From Ovis canadensis (Eukaryota; Chordata; Mammalia; Artiodactyla; Bovidae), in NCBI RefSeq assembly GCF_042477335.2, contig NC_091249.1:51940001-52004000 (forward strand): 64,000 bases of DNA, read 5' to 3'. Positions 45,475 to 56,411 of this stretch are shown here, one piece after another; position 1 is the first letter of the stretch; every line of letters begins with the position of its first letter. The notes under the pieces are model-generated. The model was not told the origin of the DNA. It did no database searches and saw only the letters and a list, made by a program, of their open reading frames with translations. A program made the translations under genes and the position numbers.

Positions 45475-45605
45475 AGGGCCACAAGATGGAAGGGATGTGG
45501 GTCCTTTTCTTACAGATAACAGTCCCAGGTGGTATTCAGGCTAGAGAGGCGGTGTTCTTCCACAGGGTCATTTAGTGACCCACGTCCCTTCCACCTTTTG
45601 GCTCT
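45475..45605. repeat. Inverted repeat / hairpin from the same family
   Basis: Arms 45475-45503 and 45577-45605 are complementary at about 25 of 29 positions with a 73-bp loop. The right part also pairs with 44697-44796. Confidence 0.75.
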
Positions 45606-46680
45606 AAATAGTAGTAGTCTTAGAAGCTACACAGGAGATCTGTGACATGAAGCCAGGCTGGGCCCCTCTGCATGCTGTAGCCACTGAATGCAGCCTTGCG
45701 AGCTCAGAGGAGATTGGGAGGGTTAGGTCTGTACGTGAACCACATATTCCATTAAGGTCTGATTACAGAAGGGTGTCCTAGGCAATTCCGATTGGTCTCT
45801 GCTAGGCAGAGGCTGTCTCTGGGACTCAAACTAGGCACAGGTGGCTGTTGCAAGAATGTGATCTTAGCAGGTGAGGGATACTGGCTAGAAGAGCTTCTCC
45901 AGGTCTTCCACTTCTGTTTGGGATTCGATTGTGATGGGAAGCTCCTCAAGTGAAGGAGTTGTCCCTGAGAGCTAATATTATTATTGTCAGCAGTCCTAGC
46001 ACTAACAATTTCAGTTATATCTACTGGCACTATACTAAACTCTTGGCAAACAGTCCCTGATCCCTGCAGGAGTGCTGAGAGGCAGGTGTTGTCATCCCTG
46101 TTTTACAGATGAAGAAGCTGAGTTTCATGGAGGCCTAGCTAGGGATTGGCACCCCTAATGATTTCAGTTGATGAGATGAGTTTAGAGGGCCCAGGAGCAA
46201 GACACTGGGCCCGTGTAGGGGCTGGAATGAGCTGGACAGCACCTGCTCCACCTGCTGAGGAGCAGTATGACTCAGCTCCTGCTGAGTGTGAACATGTGAG
46301 ACTGTGGCCCAGTGTGACTTCATCTAAAAATTTTCCAAAGTACCTGGAAATGTGATATTTTGTAGAAATATGCTTTATAAATGTTGGCAAATATATATTT
46401 TTTACAATGTTCAAGACATTGTATAGGCAAGCAAACACATCTGAAAGTCAGATTCAGCCCACTGGGAATCCATGTGTCCGTTGGGTTAGGAGATTCTTTC
46501 ATTCATTCTGCGAGTATTGTGGTTCCCACTGCGGGAGTCCAGGTGACGGAGACAGCCCTGGTGCAGGATCTCATTGAGCTCATGGTCAGTGTCAATACCG
46601 TGTGGTATGTGTTCTGAGAGGCTCCCTTCCTTGGGGCCTGACAGCACTTTCTGGAGGAAGCTGAATTCTGATGTATGTTT
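45606..46680. other. Intergenic stretch with one MIR-like piece
   Basis: An antisense MIR fragment at about 46000-46140 ('ccctgttttacagatgaag'). The rest is unassigned. Confidence 0.45.
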
Positions 46681-47510
46681 GATTAATCAGTTAGGGCTGC
46701 TATAACAAAGCACTACCAGCTGAGGGGTGTATCAACAATAGAAATTTATTGTCTCACAGTTCTGGAGGCTAGAAGATCAAAATCAAGGTGTTGGCAGAGC
46801 CACACTTGCTCTGAAGGCTCTAGGGGGGAATCTGCTCCATGCCTCTCTCCTAGCTTCTGGTGCTGCTAGTAATCCTTGGTATCCCTTTGTGTTATGGACT
46901 GAATGTTTGTGTTCCTCCAAATTCATATGCTGAGATCCTAATTCCCATTGTGATTATATTTGGAAGTGGGGCCTTTGGGAGGCAATTAGGTTTAGATGAG
47001 GTCACGAGGGTGGGGTGCTCATGATGTAAGTAGCGCCCTTTTAAGAAGAGGTATGAGACAGCTTGCTTCTCTCTGTGCTTTCTGCCATGTGAAGATACAG
47101 GAAGAAGATAGCCATTTGCAAACTAGGAGGCAGGTCCTCATCAGACATCTTGATCTTGGACTTCTCAGCTTCTAGAAATGTGAGAAATAAGTTTGTTGTT
47201 TAAGGCACCCAGACCATAGTATTTTGTTATAGCAGCCTAAACTGACCAAGGCACTTGGTTTGCAGATTTATCACTCCAGTCTCTGCCTCCGTTGTCACAC
47301 AATGCTTTCCTCATGTCTGTTTTTGTGTCTTCTCATAAGGCACCAGTCTTATTGAATTAAGGGGCCACCTACTTCAGTCTGACCTCATCTTAACTGGATT
47401 ACATCTGCAAAACCCTAGTCCCAAATAAAGTCACAGGCACAGGTACCACAGGTTGGGAATTGAACAGATCTTTCGTGGTGATACAATTCAACCCAAAACA
47501 GATATGCAGG
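46681..47510. repeat. Old interspersed repeat, interrupted by an LTR
   Basis: 'cagttagggctgctataac' at the left and 'tggattacatctgcaaaac' at the right, the same family as 32310-32745. Split by the LTR at 46890-47253. Confidence 0.75.
46890..47253 (+). mobile_element. MLT1/MST-type solo LTR
   Basis: 'tgttatggactgaatg' at the 5' end, 'tggggcctttgggaggcaat', and a 3' end at 'cagcctaaactgaccaaggc'. No internal ERV sequence. Confidence 0.85.
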
Positions 47511-48852
47511 GTAGGCAGGTGAAATCGGTGGGAGAGTATTTCAGGTAGGGGGAACAGCATGTGGAAAGAGATGAGTGCAGGTGAGTTCCAGGAAATAAAA
47601 GAAATCAGCATGGCTAGCATGGAGAGCTGAGCATGAGATGTGACTGGGGTGGCTCCAGCCATGTGGAATGGTCAGGTGTGACTAGGCTGCAATTAGAGAT
47701 CTCACTGGCTTGACCCAGCACAGGTTCATTTCTTACATCAAGTCTGATGTGGGTGAAACAGCTCTTCTCTATAATGTATCTCTTCCAGGCAGAACACCTG
47801 GTGTCCAGGAAAAAAGAGATCTGGGGGAGGTGCCCAACTGGCAGGAGGTATCTCAACTGACTCTTCTACTGAAGATGAAGAGAGGTTGGAGGGAGGAGGG
47901 AAAGGATTTCTGTGAGCCTCAGCTGTCTCTCTTACCCGTATTCAGGGTTAAGACTTCATCCTTAGAGTACTGGGGAGTCAGCCAGAGTTTCCATGCAGAG
48001 TGTGACAAGATCTGACTTGTGTTTTAGGAAGTCTTCTCCAGCTGGAGCCAGAGTCAGCCCAGAAGCAAAGGAGCTGAAGCCCATGGAGCTGTGGTGAAGG
48101 AAGTGGCCCATATGGGAGTCAGCTACAACAGTCAGCATATTTGCAATTAACTTTCGCAGGTTCTACCTTGTAGGCCCAGACTCAATCAGTTAATCAATCA
48201 ATCAATAGAAAAGTTCATGTAATTTAAACAACATTCAAAATTCATTTTGTGTCTGTCCTCTCTTTTCTACGCTGTTGTTACTGGGCTCCTTGCTGATTTG
48301 AGAACCTCATTGTTTTAGAAGATGCCCTCAACTCGTCTGTAATTCAGACCAAATAACAAGAGTCCCTTGTGTCAAAGGGACTTCCTGCTGGTTCCAAACA
48401 GCCTGGTGACCTGCCTTTGTCAGAAGCACTCTTGAGTACAATATAAGAACATTCTGTATTGAGACTGACCCCCATTTTTCTGCAGTTCTTTATAAAGTAC
48501 GTTTCCTTTGAGCCTCAAAATCACTTAATCTGAGATCTAATTTAGACCAAAGAACTCAGCAGCTCAGAGCCCCCTTGTCCTACAGTAGTCAGGAGCACTG
48601 GAAACAATGGAGAGTTGGAAGTGCTGTAGTGTTGACTTTGTGGCTAAGATTTTAGCTGTGTGATTTCAGTGTTTTTGTGTCTAAACTATGGATAATTGCA
48701 TACAAAGTTATTTTGAAGCTCTAAAAAAACAAGGTTGGTGAAGGTATTTTGCCAACTGTGAAGCACCATCCAACTGTTGTCATCCTTCAGACTTGACATG
48801 TCATTGAAAGCATTTCCCAAATTGTGCTAATGGAATCCAACTGGACAAGAGC
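47511..48852. other. Intergenic stretch without recognised gene
   Basis: Contains a short (AATC)n tract at about 48190-48205. No gene or nameable repeat is seen. Confidence 0.45.
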
Positions 48853-49058
48853 AGATTTCCCTAGTGGTTCAGATGGTAAAGAATCTGCCTGCAATGTGGG
48901 AGACCAAGTTTCGATCCCTGGGTTGGGAAGATGCCCTAGAGAAGGAACTGGCAACCCACTCCAGTATTCTTGCCTGGAAAATCCCATGGACAGAGAAGCC
49001 TGGTGGGCTACAGTCCATCGATCTGCAGAGTTGGACACAACTGAGTGACTGACACACA
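48853..49058 (+). repeat. Bov-tA SINE
   Basis: Full-length sense copy ending in a CA-rich tail. Confidence 0.95.
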
Positions 49059-49472
49059 CACAAAAATAAGTGGTTACGTCCTGCAGCTACACTTGACCTT
49101 GATTACCTGAATTTTCTTCATTGCTAGGTCAGTTGTGCCCATCATTGCCTGTGACCCAAAACCCTGGTTCTTATTTCTGTAGGTAAGCAAAGACTGGGGT
49201 GGAGAGTTTATTAGGGACTTCTCTGCAAGCCTTACCACCAAGGTTTTATGCAGTGACCAAGGTTTTATAGAGATATGTGAATCTAGCCTGAAAGTGAAAT
49301 GGTCAGGTGAGCCTTGGGATGAACCAGTGGCATTTGCTCACTTGGGGGTGGGTGTCCCAGCTCTACCTTGGGGGAGATGCAGCATTGTGTGGCTAAACCT
49401 TCAGATTTTTTGAAATTTATTTTTTTTCCAAACGTGAAATTGTGACATTTTACATTCTCATGGCAACTTCAC
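49059..49472. other. Intergenic stretch without recognisable feature
   Basis: Nothing recognised between two SINEs. Confidence 0.5.
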
Positions 49473-49668
49473 TGGGCTTCCCTGGTGCCTGCAATAGTAA
49501 AGAATCTGCCAGCAATGCAGGAGACCTGTGTTCGATCCCAGGATTGGGAAGAGCCCCTGGAGAAGGGGCTCCAGTATTCTTCCCTGGAGAATTCCATGGA
49601 CAGAGGAGACAGTAGCAACTATAGTCAGGCTCTTTGGGACTATCGGGTTGCTGGACACGACTGAGCAG
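49473..49668 (+). repeat. Bov-tA SINE, diverged
   Basis: 'gggcttccctggtgcctgc' to 'ggacacgactgagcagg', with internal deletions. Confidence 0.9.
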
Positions 49669-50119
49669 GTTGGCTTAGGAAGTGAGCCTCAGACCAGAGC
49701 TCTGGGCTTGTTTTCTCCTTTATAAACTGGTTGTCAACTTCCATAGGGTTAAGAGACCAGATGAGAAAACAGAACGCCCAGCCCACCACCCTGGGCCCGG
49801 CCACAGGATCCCAGCGGGAGATGTCAGCTACTTGTGTTCTGCTGTTATTTGGCAACCCCCGAGCTTCAGAAGTTTTAATCCTTCTTCATTTGGTATTTCT
49901 CACCCATATGGTTAAAAGGAATCATGACTATACAGGCCTTTCAAGCTTGGTCAAGAAGATAAATAAGTATTTTGTATATTAGAAAAAGAGAACTATTCTT
50001 CCCTTCCCCAAAACTGCATGATTTCAAGGAAGTGGTGTATTCTTAAAAACAGATTTCAGCAAAAATAAACGAATTGAAGATATTAAGTAGTCCAAAGTAA
50101 AAATGTGATGCTAATCGTC
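49669..50119. other. Flank upstream of the HNRNPAB CpG island
   Basis: AT-richer sequence without recognised feature. Confidence 0.5.
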
Positions 50120-50660
50120 AAGGTGGTGCCAAGCGACCTAAGAATGGGCAACACCGCAGTCCCACAGTTTCTCCCGCGTGGAGCACCATTGGCCACCCGG
50201 CGAACTCCGCCCCCTCCTCGCTTCTCGCTTCGGGGGGAAGCGGCACAAGGGGCTGGATCGAGTGGCTTGGACGGCACCAAGGTCAAGGGGGACGGCTGGT
50301 TCCGTCCCAGTTTCTTGGGGTTTGGAGGACACTACGCGCCCAATCTCCGAAGGCCGGGTTCTGCACTTCCAGTCGGGCGACCTTGGTTTCCGAGACTTCC
50401 TGGAGTCCAGTTTCCTCTTTTGGGAAATGGAATGGCCAAGGCTGCCAGTGCTGGTTTAGGGCGCACGGGGACCAGGGTCTACGGCCTCAGAGGCGAAGGG
50501 TCAGGCTTGCGCCTCTCCGGTGCGGGGCTCAGACCACCGGCCACTCGGGACGGGACCGTCAAGCCACCAGACCCAAGCACCCTCCGCAAGGCCCCGGCTC
50601 GCGCGGATTCTAAAATGAGGACAAAGCCCGCCCGGATCTACCGTGCGCGCGCCGCTGCGG

Positions 50661-50754
50661 CCAATGGGAAGCCGGCACGGGGATGAGTGACAGACCGGCG
50701 AAGCCAATGAGCATGCACCTTGTTGCGAGGTGGCCTTGGCTCCGGCATTATAAA
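50661..50754 (+). promoter_or_regulatory. HNRNPAB: HNRNPAB core promoter: two CCAAT boxes and a TATA box
   Basis: CCAAT at 50661-50665 and 50704-50708, and TATAAA at 50749-50754. The second CCAAT is about 40 bp upstream of the TATA. The expected transcription start is about 25-30 bp downstream, near 50780 (inferred). Confidence 0.75.
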
Positions 50755-50779
50755 GAGCGCCACGAGTCGGCATTGTCAG

Positions 50780-50984
50780 GCGGCGGCACCGCGCGGCCGG
50801 GGCGAGCTTTGGAGTCGGTGGGTTCTTGTGGCTGCGGAGGCGGACTAAGCTAGCGCGAGGTCCCAGCGGCTCCGTCGGTAGACGGGGGAGAGGCCCGGCA
50901 GCGCGAGCGTGAGCGCGGCCGAGCCCGCGGGTGCCTCCTCGGCGGGTGGGGACGAGCGGGCCCCGCGGCGTCATCGGCGGCGAG
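50780..50984 (+). other. HNRNPAB: HNRNPAB 5' UTR exon (candidate)
   Basis: Ends at a strong donor (GAG/GTGAGC at 50985). The acceptor 'ctcgttgcag' ends at 51060, which would make a 76-bp intron before the coding exon. The 5' limit is inferred from the TATA box. Confidence 0.6.
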
Positions 50985-51060
50985 GTGAGCAGCCGGGCCC
51001 GCGGGCGGGAGCCTGGGCGGGAGTGGCGCCGGCCTGACGCGCTGTGGCTGCTCGTTGCAG

Positions 51061-51291
51061 GAGCCGCGCGCCTCGGCCTAGCATGTCGGAAGCGGGTGAA
51101 GAGCAGCCCATGGAGACGACGGGAGCCACCGAGAACGGACATGAGGCTGCCCCCGAAGGCGAGTCGCCGGCCGGCACTGGTACCGGCGTTGCGGCGGGCG
51201 CTGGAGGCGGGAGCGCGGCGCCCCAGGCCGGCAACCAGAACGGCGCCGAGGGTGACCAGATCAACGCCAGCAAGAATGAGGAGGACGCGGG
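51061..51291 (+). CDS. HNRNPAB: HNRNPAB coding exon 1
   Basis: ATG at 51083, donor GTAAGT at 51292. Encodes the CBFNT region, ending KNEEDAG. 22 nt of 5' UTR follow the acceptor. Confidence 0.95.
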
Positions 51292-54200
51292 GTAAGTGCT
51301 GCTGCGGGCCGACGGGGGCGCCGCCTTTGTTCCGGGGCCGCCTTTTGTTGGCGCCACGCGGCGGGGGGAGGGGCGGGCGGCCGGGGCCTGCTCGCGGCCC
51401 GCAGACCGGCAACTCCGCGCCGCCCGCTTACGGCGCGCGCTGGAGTTTGCAAGAGTTTGTTGGGTCGACTTTAGCGCCGCCCCGGGGCCGCTGGCGCGGG
51501 GACCTGCGGCAGGCGGCCCGGAAGGGGAGTGAGCTCGGAGCCGGGGCCTGGCGGGTCGCGCTGCCTAGGCTGCGTGGGCGGAGTTGGCGCGCACCCGGGC
51601 CTCCCTCCTCCGGCTCCTGCCGGGGGCGGAGTCCTGGTCTGAACTCTCACTCGGCCCCGGAAGCCTCGAGTTCCTTGAAGTGATCGGAGGTGGCAGGGAC
51701 TGTAGTGTTTTGATACATAGTTGTTAGACAAATTAGATTCCTTCCGGTTGTGAGACCTCAGGTCCTAGCTCTCCGGCCAGGTTGTGCTTTCTTTCCTCAA
51801 CCAGCCTAGGGTATGGAGTCACCTGAGGCTTTATTAGGGTCAAGGTTGAGTTTGGAAGGGTAGGGGAGACTCGTTAACATATTCCAGAGGTAGAGCCCTG
51901 TTCCGAATGGTGGCTTTCTAATCCTTTCAGTGAGAGCTTTGTCAGGGTCTATCCTTCCAAAATCACGGGTTGGTTATAAGGCTTGTTGCTGTATGTCTCA
52001 CTTCACTATTTCAGAAAAATGTTCGTTGGTGGCCTAAGCTGGGATACCAGCAAAAAGGATCTAAAAGATTATTTTACCAAATTTGGAGAGGTCGTTGACT
52101 GTACAATAAAAATGGATCCCAACACTGGCCGGTCAAGAGGGTTTGGATTTATCCTCTTCAAAGATGCAGCCAGTGTGGAGAAGGTAAGCTGGGGTAGTTC
52201 ACAATCAGGAGTCTCAGTGTATTCCAAGATAACCATTCTTAGACTGTGATTGGCTTATGTGTTTTGCACAGCTGAATGCTCTGGGAAGAGCAGAGAGGTT
52301 GAGAATTTATCCTGTTCTTTTCCAGGGGATTAAAAGTAGAGATTAAGTGGAGGAGTGAGTATGGGCAGGGGTGATCAAGGAAGGTTTATAGTGGACCATT
52401 TATTATCTTGTGCCTATTCTGGACCTTGCTAAAGCAAACATTTCATTGAGAAGATTAGAAGAGAGCCCACAGTTGCTAGGAGATAGGCATTACTTTAACC
52501 TCATTTTGCAAAAAACAGAAGATTAAATAGAAGAGATCACATAGCCAGTAAAGGGTGGATTGTGAGGATTCCAGCCCTAGCAGCCTAATTTTAGCCTGTG
52601 CTTTAAGTTTATGGAATTGGCTAGGCAAGAAAAGGGGTGCGGGGCATGGTCAAAAGTCTTGGGGGTGGTTTGATAGATTTCATAAACCAGGTTAAGTCTG
52701 GAGATTGGGTTGGGAAGTCAGGTTGGGGGTAGAGTTTGGAGGGGATGAAGCAGTTTCGTGTGCCTGTGTTGGGAGTCTTATGGCTGAGAGAAAGGTCCTT
52801 GTTTTGGGTCATGCTGCTGAGTTAGACCCCAACTCCCTTCCGTTGGAACAGGTTCTAGACCAGAAGGAGCACAGGCTGGATGGCCGCGTCATTGACCCCA
52901 AAAAAGCCATGGCCATGAAGAAAGACCCAGTGAAGAAAATTTTTGTAGGGGGTCTGAATCCTGAAGCCACTGAGGAGAAGATAAGGGAGTACTTCGGCGA
53001 GTTTGGGGAGGTGAGTGTGTGGTCCCCACGGTGGTCTGCCAGCCGCAGTGATGGTGCCTTCTTACTGGCGCTCGACACCTTGGCTGACTGGATTTTTTTT
53101 CACTCTGGTGTTTGTGGGCCTTTTCCTATGAGTTCCCTATAGGCTCTGAGGTAAGAGTCTTGAGCTTTGCCTATGTTTGCAGATTGAAGCCATTGAGCTT
53201 CCAATGGATCCAAAGTCGAACAAAAGACGAGGCTTTGTTTTCATTACCTTTAAAGAAGAAGAACCTGTGAAGAAAGTGCTGGAGAAAAAGTTCCACACTA
53301 TCAGTGGAAGTAAGGTAAGGTGTCCCCAGCTGTGTGTGCACTTAGCCTTCTGCTGGAACTGGCCTTTGCAGGTGTGGACTAGGGCTTGAACCACCTCCAA
53401 GAGTTCTCCAGGGTGGACCGGACTGTTTTTGTGCAGTGCCTGCTGTCCTGATAGGGACCAGTGGTCCTGTCCTTCAGCGCTCCCAGGCTGGCAGGACAGG
53501 ACCTGAGGGAGGCGGGAGAATACTGGAGCATGGGCGGCCCCTCTGGGACGGGTAGTGTGTGAGCAGTCTCTTCAGTTCCTGAAGAGAATTGAAGCTAGAG
53601 GGCAAGGTGTTCCGGATCTAGAATGCAGTGTGTGTAGGTCCTGCAGTTAAGGTCTCAGATGATTTTAAAATTGCCACTTAGTGATTTCTATGGTGAAGCC
53701 TCTCCTGCTATGGACATTGTTGCAGAGCTTTTCTCTTATCTGTTTCCAGCCACAACCACATCTCTTCATTTCCATCCCCTTTGGTCGCTGGCTAAATTAA
53801 CCCCTAGTCCAAAGATCCTTTCCAAAGAGCTCCCCGGGTCCTGGCCACCTTAAATCCAAGGCCAGTTTTGACTTCAAAGGAGCAGAGTCCTTTGCAGTGA
53901 GGGGCATCTCTTTCTCCTGAACTCTGGACAAGAGAAAGGTTAGCTAGTTCCGCACCTTAAGTGTTCTGGTAGCTGAGGCAGTTGGGAGTTGAGGGTGTGA
54001 CCCACTGGCAGGGTGTGGTAGGCTTTGCCTGAGCAGGAGTGGCAGCCAGATAAGGTGGGACAGGTAGGGTGGGGCTCCTGGAAGTCTCAGTCCTGGCTGG
54101 GAGTTTGGAAAGATTGGATTTGTGATTGGGCCATTAAATTTTCTGTAAGAGAGGATCATAGGGGGCTGTTGGGTTGAGAGCCATTGTTACCTAGCGGACA

Positions 54201-56411
54201 CTGACATGGAAACAGGCCTTTTTCTTTGTGCCATATGTGAAATGGGCATGAAGTGCCCGTTTTGCGGTGCTATTAGTCAAACTGCTGCTGATTGGTTTGA
54301 AATAAGTGTAGTTTAGGTGGTTGTATTCAGTTTTAACCTAGTAGGATAGAGAACATGAGATTGCATCACTTGGGGGTAATCTGCCAATTTTTGACTATGC
54401 TTGGATGAGGACATCTTATAGAATGGTTTTTAATTGGTCTTAATGGGAGACCAATGTTGAAGTTTATTTTAAAAATACACTTAAAAGCAGGAGCACAGGA
54501 AAGTCCATGGCGTTTCCACCCACAGTAGGCAGAGTTTTGAGCAGAGAGGAAATTGACTCTTATACCCTAGCCGGGGAGATACACCTGGCCCATCCCAATA
54601 GTAGATCAATGTTTGGAGGAAGGAGCAGCGGGATGGCCTTAAGGAATGCTGTCCTGAGCCCCAGTGGCTTTTTCCCTCTGTAAGATAGAGGTCAGGGTTG
54701 CCACCTCAGTAGTATATTTGAGTGGAATATTTTATTTCTTCTTGGGGTGGGGGCAGGGGAGGGGTGGGAAAGAACCTGCTTTCTCTAAAATCCCTTACCT
54801 GGGAAAGCCTTCTCTGACTTCCTTGCCTAAGGTGGTGTCTTGCTACACTGGACTGGCACTGGCCCAGCTGTCCCTCTCCTCCCACTTGTTAAGGTATAGA
54901 GTGGCGAAGGGTGACCATCAGCAGACCTGTGGGTGTGTCTCATTGTTTTTCAAGCAGTCTGGGAAAAGGTTTGAGCAAAAAAGGCCAGTGTGAATTTTGG
55001 TCTGAGTTTTAGTTGAAGTTCTGAACTAGTCCCAGTATGGTTTCCTACTCCAGCATGTCTTGAGCAGATAAGATCTACCACCTTAATGCTCATCATTGAA
55101 GGCTTTTGTGTACACTCCCTGGTTAGGGCTTGTCCCATTGGCATGACCCACTGTTCTCTTGACTTTCAGTGTGAAATCAAGGTGGCTCAGCCCAAAGAGG
55201 TTTATCAACAGCAGCAGTATGGCTCTGGGGGCCGTGGGAATCGCAATCGAGGGAACCGAGGCAGTGGGGGCGGCGGTGGAAGTGGAGGTGAGTAGAACCC
55301 AGATGAAGACGGGTCCTGTTTCCCTGCCTGCATGGAGCTTCTGTGTTCGTCTTGGGGGTGCTCGTTGCAGCAGGGTGGGCGCGATCAGGAATGGCTCCTG
55401 AGTCAATGCTGTGCTGCTGCTTGGATTGGAAGAGCCCATCTTTCTCATGTGGTCTGGGGCCCCAGGGCAGAGCAGGCCTCTGCATCACATTCCAAGTTTT
55501 GACATGGGGCAAGGTGGGAGTGTGCTTGGCTCTGTAGCTGTCCTGAGACTTGGTATACCCGTGGGTGGGCGGGCTGAAGGATAGGGCATTGCTGTGCCAG
55601 GCGCTTATCCTCCATCCATCCCCAGGCCCCTCTGACTCCAAAGCCTGAACTCCATCCTTTTTACGGCCAAGCTGCCAGGGAAGGTGGCGGTGATCAGTGG
55701 GTGATTTGAATGAAAGTGAGCTGCCTTGGTTGCCCCAGTGAAGTCAGTTTTCTGGCCTGGCCTTCTTAGCTCTAGCTTGGGTCTCTCAGGCCCTCTACAC
55801 CAGGACAGCAGCCCCTTGGCTTTTCTGAGTTGCCATAGTAACCTCGCCACCCAAAGGGCAGGATTTCCTCCATCCTAGCTCCTGCGTGTGCTAAATGGTC
55901 CATGGGCCCCTGTGCCCTGCTCCCCCCACAGGTCAGAGTCAGAGTTGGAATCAGGGCTACGGCAGCTACTGGAACCAGGGCTACGGCTACCAGCAGGGCT
56001 ACGGGCCCGGCTATGGCGGCTACGACTACTCGCCCTATGGCTATTACAGCTACGGCCCCGGCTACGACTACAGTAAGTAGGAGAGAGGGAGGCCCCCATC
56101 CACTCACCCACCCCGGGAGGCAGGAAAGACAGGGCAGGGGCCGTTGGCAGCAGGGGCTTTGGAGTCGGACAGGCTGGGCTTTTGTCTGAGAGTGGACTTT
56201 GAGCTTTTGGGTTTCAACAAGGTGGGGTGATATCCTACCAACAGAGTTGTTGGTTCTGGTGAGGATGCATATCAAGCGCCTGGCACAGGGGTAAATGTTC
56301 AGCAAGTTGTAGCTACTTTCATTGTTGTTCTTGTCCCTAGGTCAGGGTAGTACAAATTACGGGAAGAGCCAGCGACGCGGTGGCCATCAGAATAACTACA
56401 AGCCATACTGA
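51083..56411 (+). CDS. HNRNPAB: HNRNPAB, heterogeneous nuclear ribonucleoprotein A/B (7 coding exons)
   Basis: The coding sequence is join(51083-51291, 52015-52183, 52852-53010, 53183-53314, 55170-55287, 55932-56072, 56341-56411). The sum is 999 nt, 332 residues plus stop, matching the human long isoform. It is an RNA- and single-stranded DNA-binding protein of nucleus and cytoplasm (mRNA processing and transport, transcription). The acidic N-terminal CBFNT region is residues 1-69. RRM1, about 70-150, has RNP2 KMFVGGLS and RNP1 [13 protein letters not shown]2, about 155-232, has KIFVGGLN and [11 protein letters not shown] Gly/Tyr-rich low-complexity tail follows ([21 protein letters not shown]) and ends [10 protein letters not shown]. 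The start [14 protein letters not shown] is the family start. Coding exon 6 (141 nt, in frame) is the cassette skipped in the 285-residue isoform known in human. Confidence 0.98.
52015..52183 (+). CDS. HNRNPAB: HNRNPAB coding exon 2 (RRM1)
   Basis: Acceptor 'ctatttcag', donor GTAAGC. Encodes [20 protein letters not shown] and onward to ASVEK. Confidence 0.98.
52852..53010 (+). CDS. HNRNPAB: HNRNPAB coding exon 3 (RRM1 end, RRM2 start)
   Basis: Acceptor 'ttggaacag', donor GTGAGT. Encodes [20 protein letters not shown] and onward to EYFGEFGE. Confidence 0.98.
53183..53314 (+). CDS. HNRNPAB: HNRNPAB coding exon 4 (RRM2)
   Basis: Acceptor 'gtttgcag', donor GTAAGG. Encodes [20 protein letters not shown] and onward to ISGSK. 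Confidence 0.98.
53315..55169. other. HNRNPAB: HNRNPAB intron 4, repeat-free
   Basis: 1.86 kb with no recognisable SINE or L1, in contrast to the repeat-packed intergenic DNA to the left. No snoRNA or other RNA gene recognised. Confidence 0.6.
55170..55287 (+). CDS. HNRNPAB: HNRNPAB coding exon 5
   Basis: Acceptor 'gactttcag', donor GTGAGT. Encodes [20 protein letters not shown] and a glycine-rich run. Confidence 0.98.
55932..56072 (+). CDS. HNRNPAB: HNRNPAB coding exon 6 (cassette exon)
   Basis: Acceptor 'ccccccacag', donor GTAAGT at 56073. 141 nt encoding 47 Tyr/Gly/Gln-rich residues. Length divisible by three and matching boundary phases (G/GT and A/GT) let it be skipped without a frameshift. 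Confidence 0.97.
56341..56411 (+). CDS. HNRNPAB: HNRNPAB coding exon 7 and stop
   Basis: Acceptor 'ttgtccctag'. Encodes [20 protein letters not shown] then PY, TGA at 56409-56411. Confidence 0.98.

Larger units (their letters stand above)
50120..51680. promoter_or_regulatory. HNRNPAB: HNRNPAB CpG island
   Basis: CpG-dense region surrounding the HNRNPAB promoter, 5' UTR and first coding exon. Long open frames on both strands here (e.g. 50105-50686 and 51412-50501) are a by-product of high GC and are not called as genes. Confidence 0.85.

Noticed and set aside
50105-50686. 193-codon open frame upstream of HNRNPAB
   Set aside because: It lies in the CpG island and runs across the promoter boxes. 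Its composition is GC-driven and it has no recognisable domain.
50501-51412. 303-codon antisense frame over HNRNPAB exon 1
   Set aside because: Antisense shadow of a CpG-rich coding exon and UTR. Low-complexity Arg/Pro/Ala translation and no homology.
50931-51683. 250-codon sense frame overlapping HNRNPAB exon 1
   Set aside because: Alternate frame of the same CpG island that ignores the splice donor. No family match.
55772-56305. 177-codon antisense frame over HNRNPAB exon 6
   Set aside because: It mirrors the repetitive Tyr/Gly codons of the real exon on the other strand.
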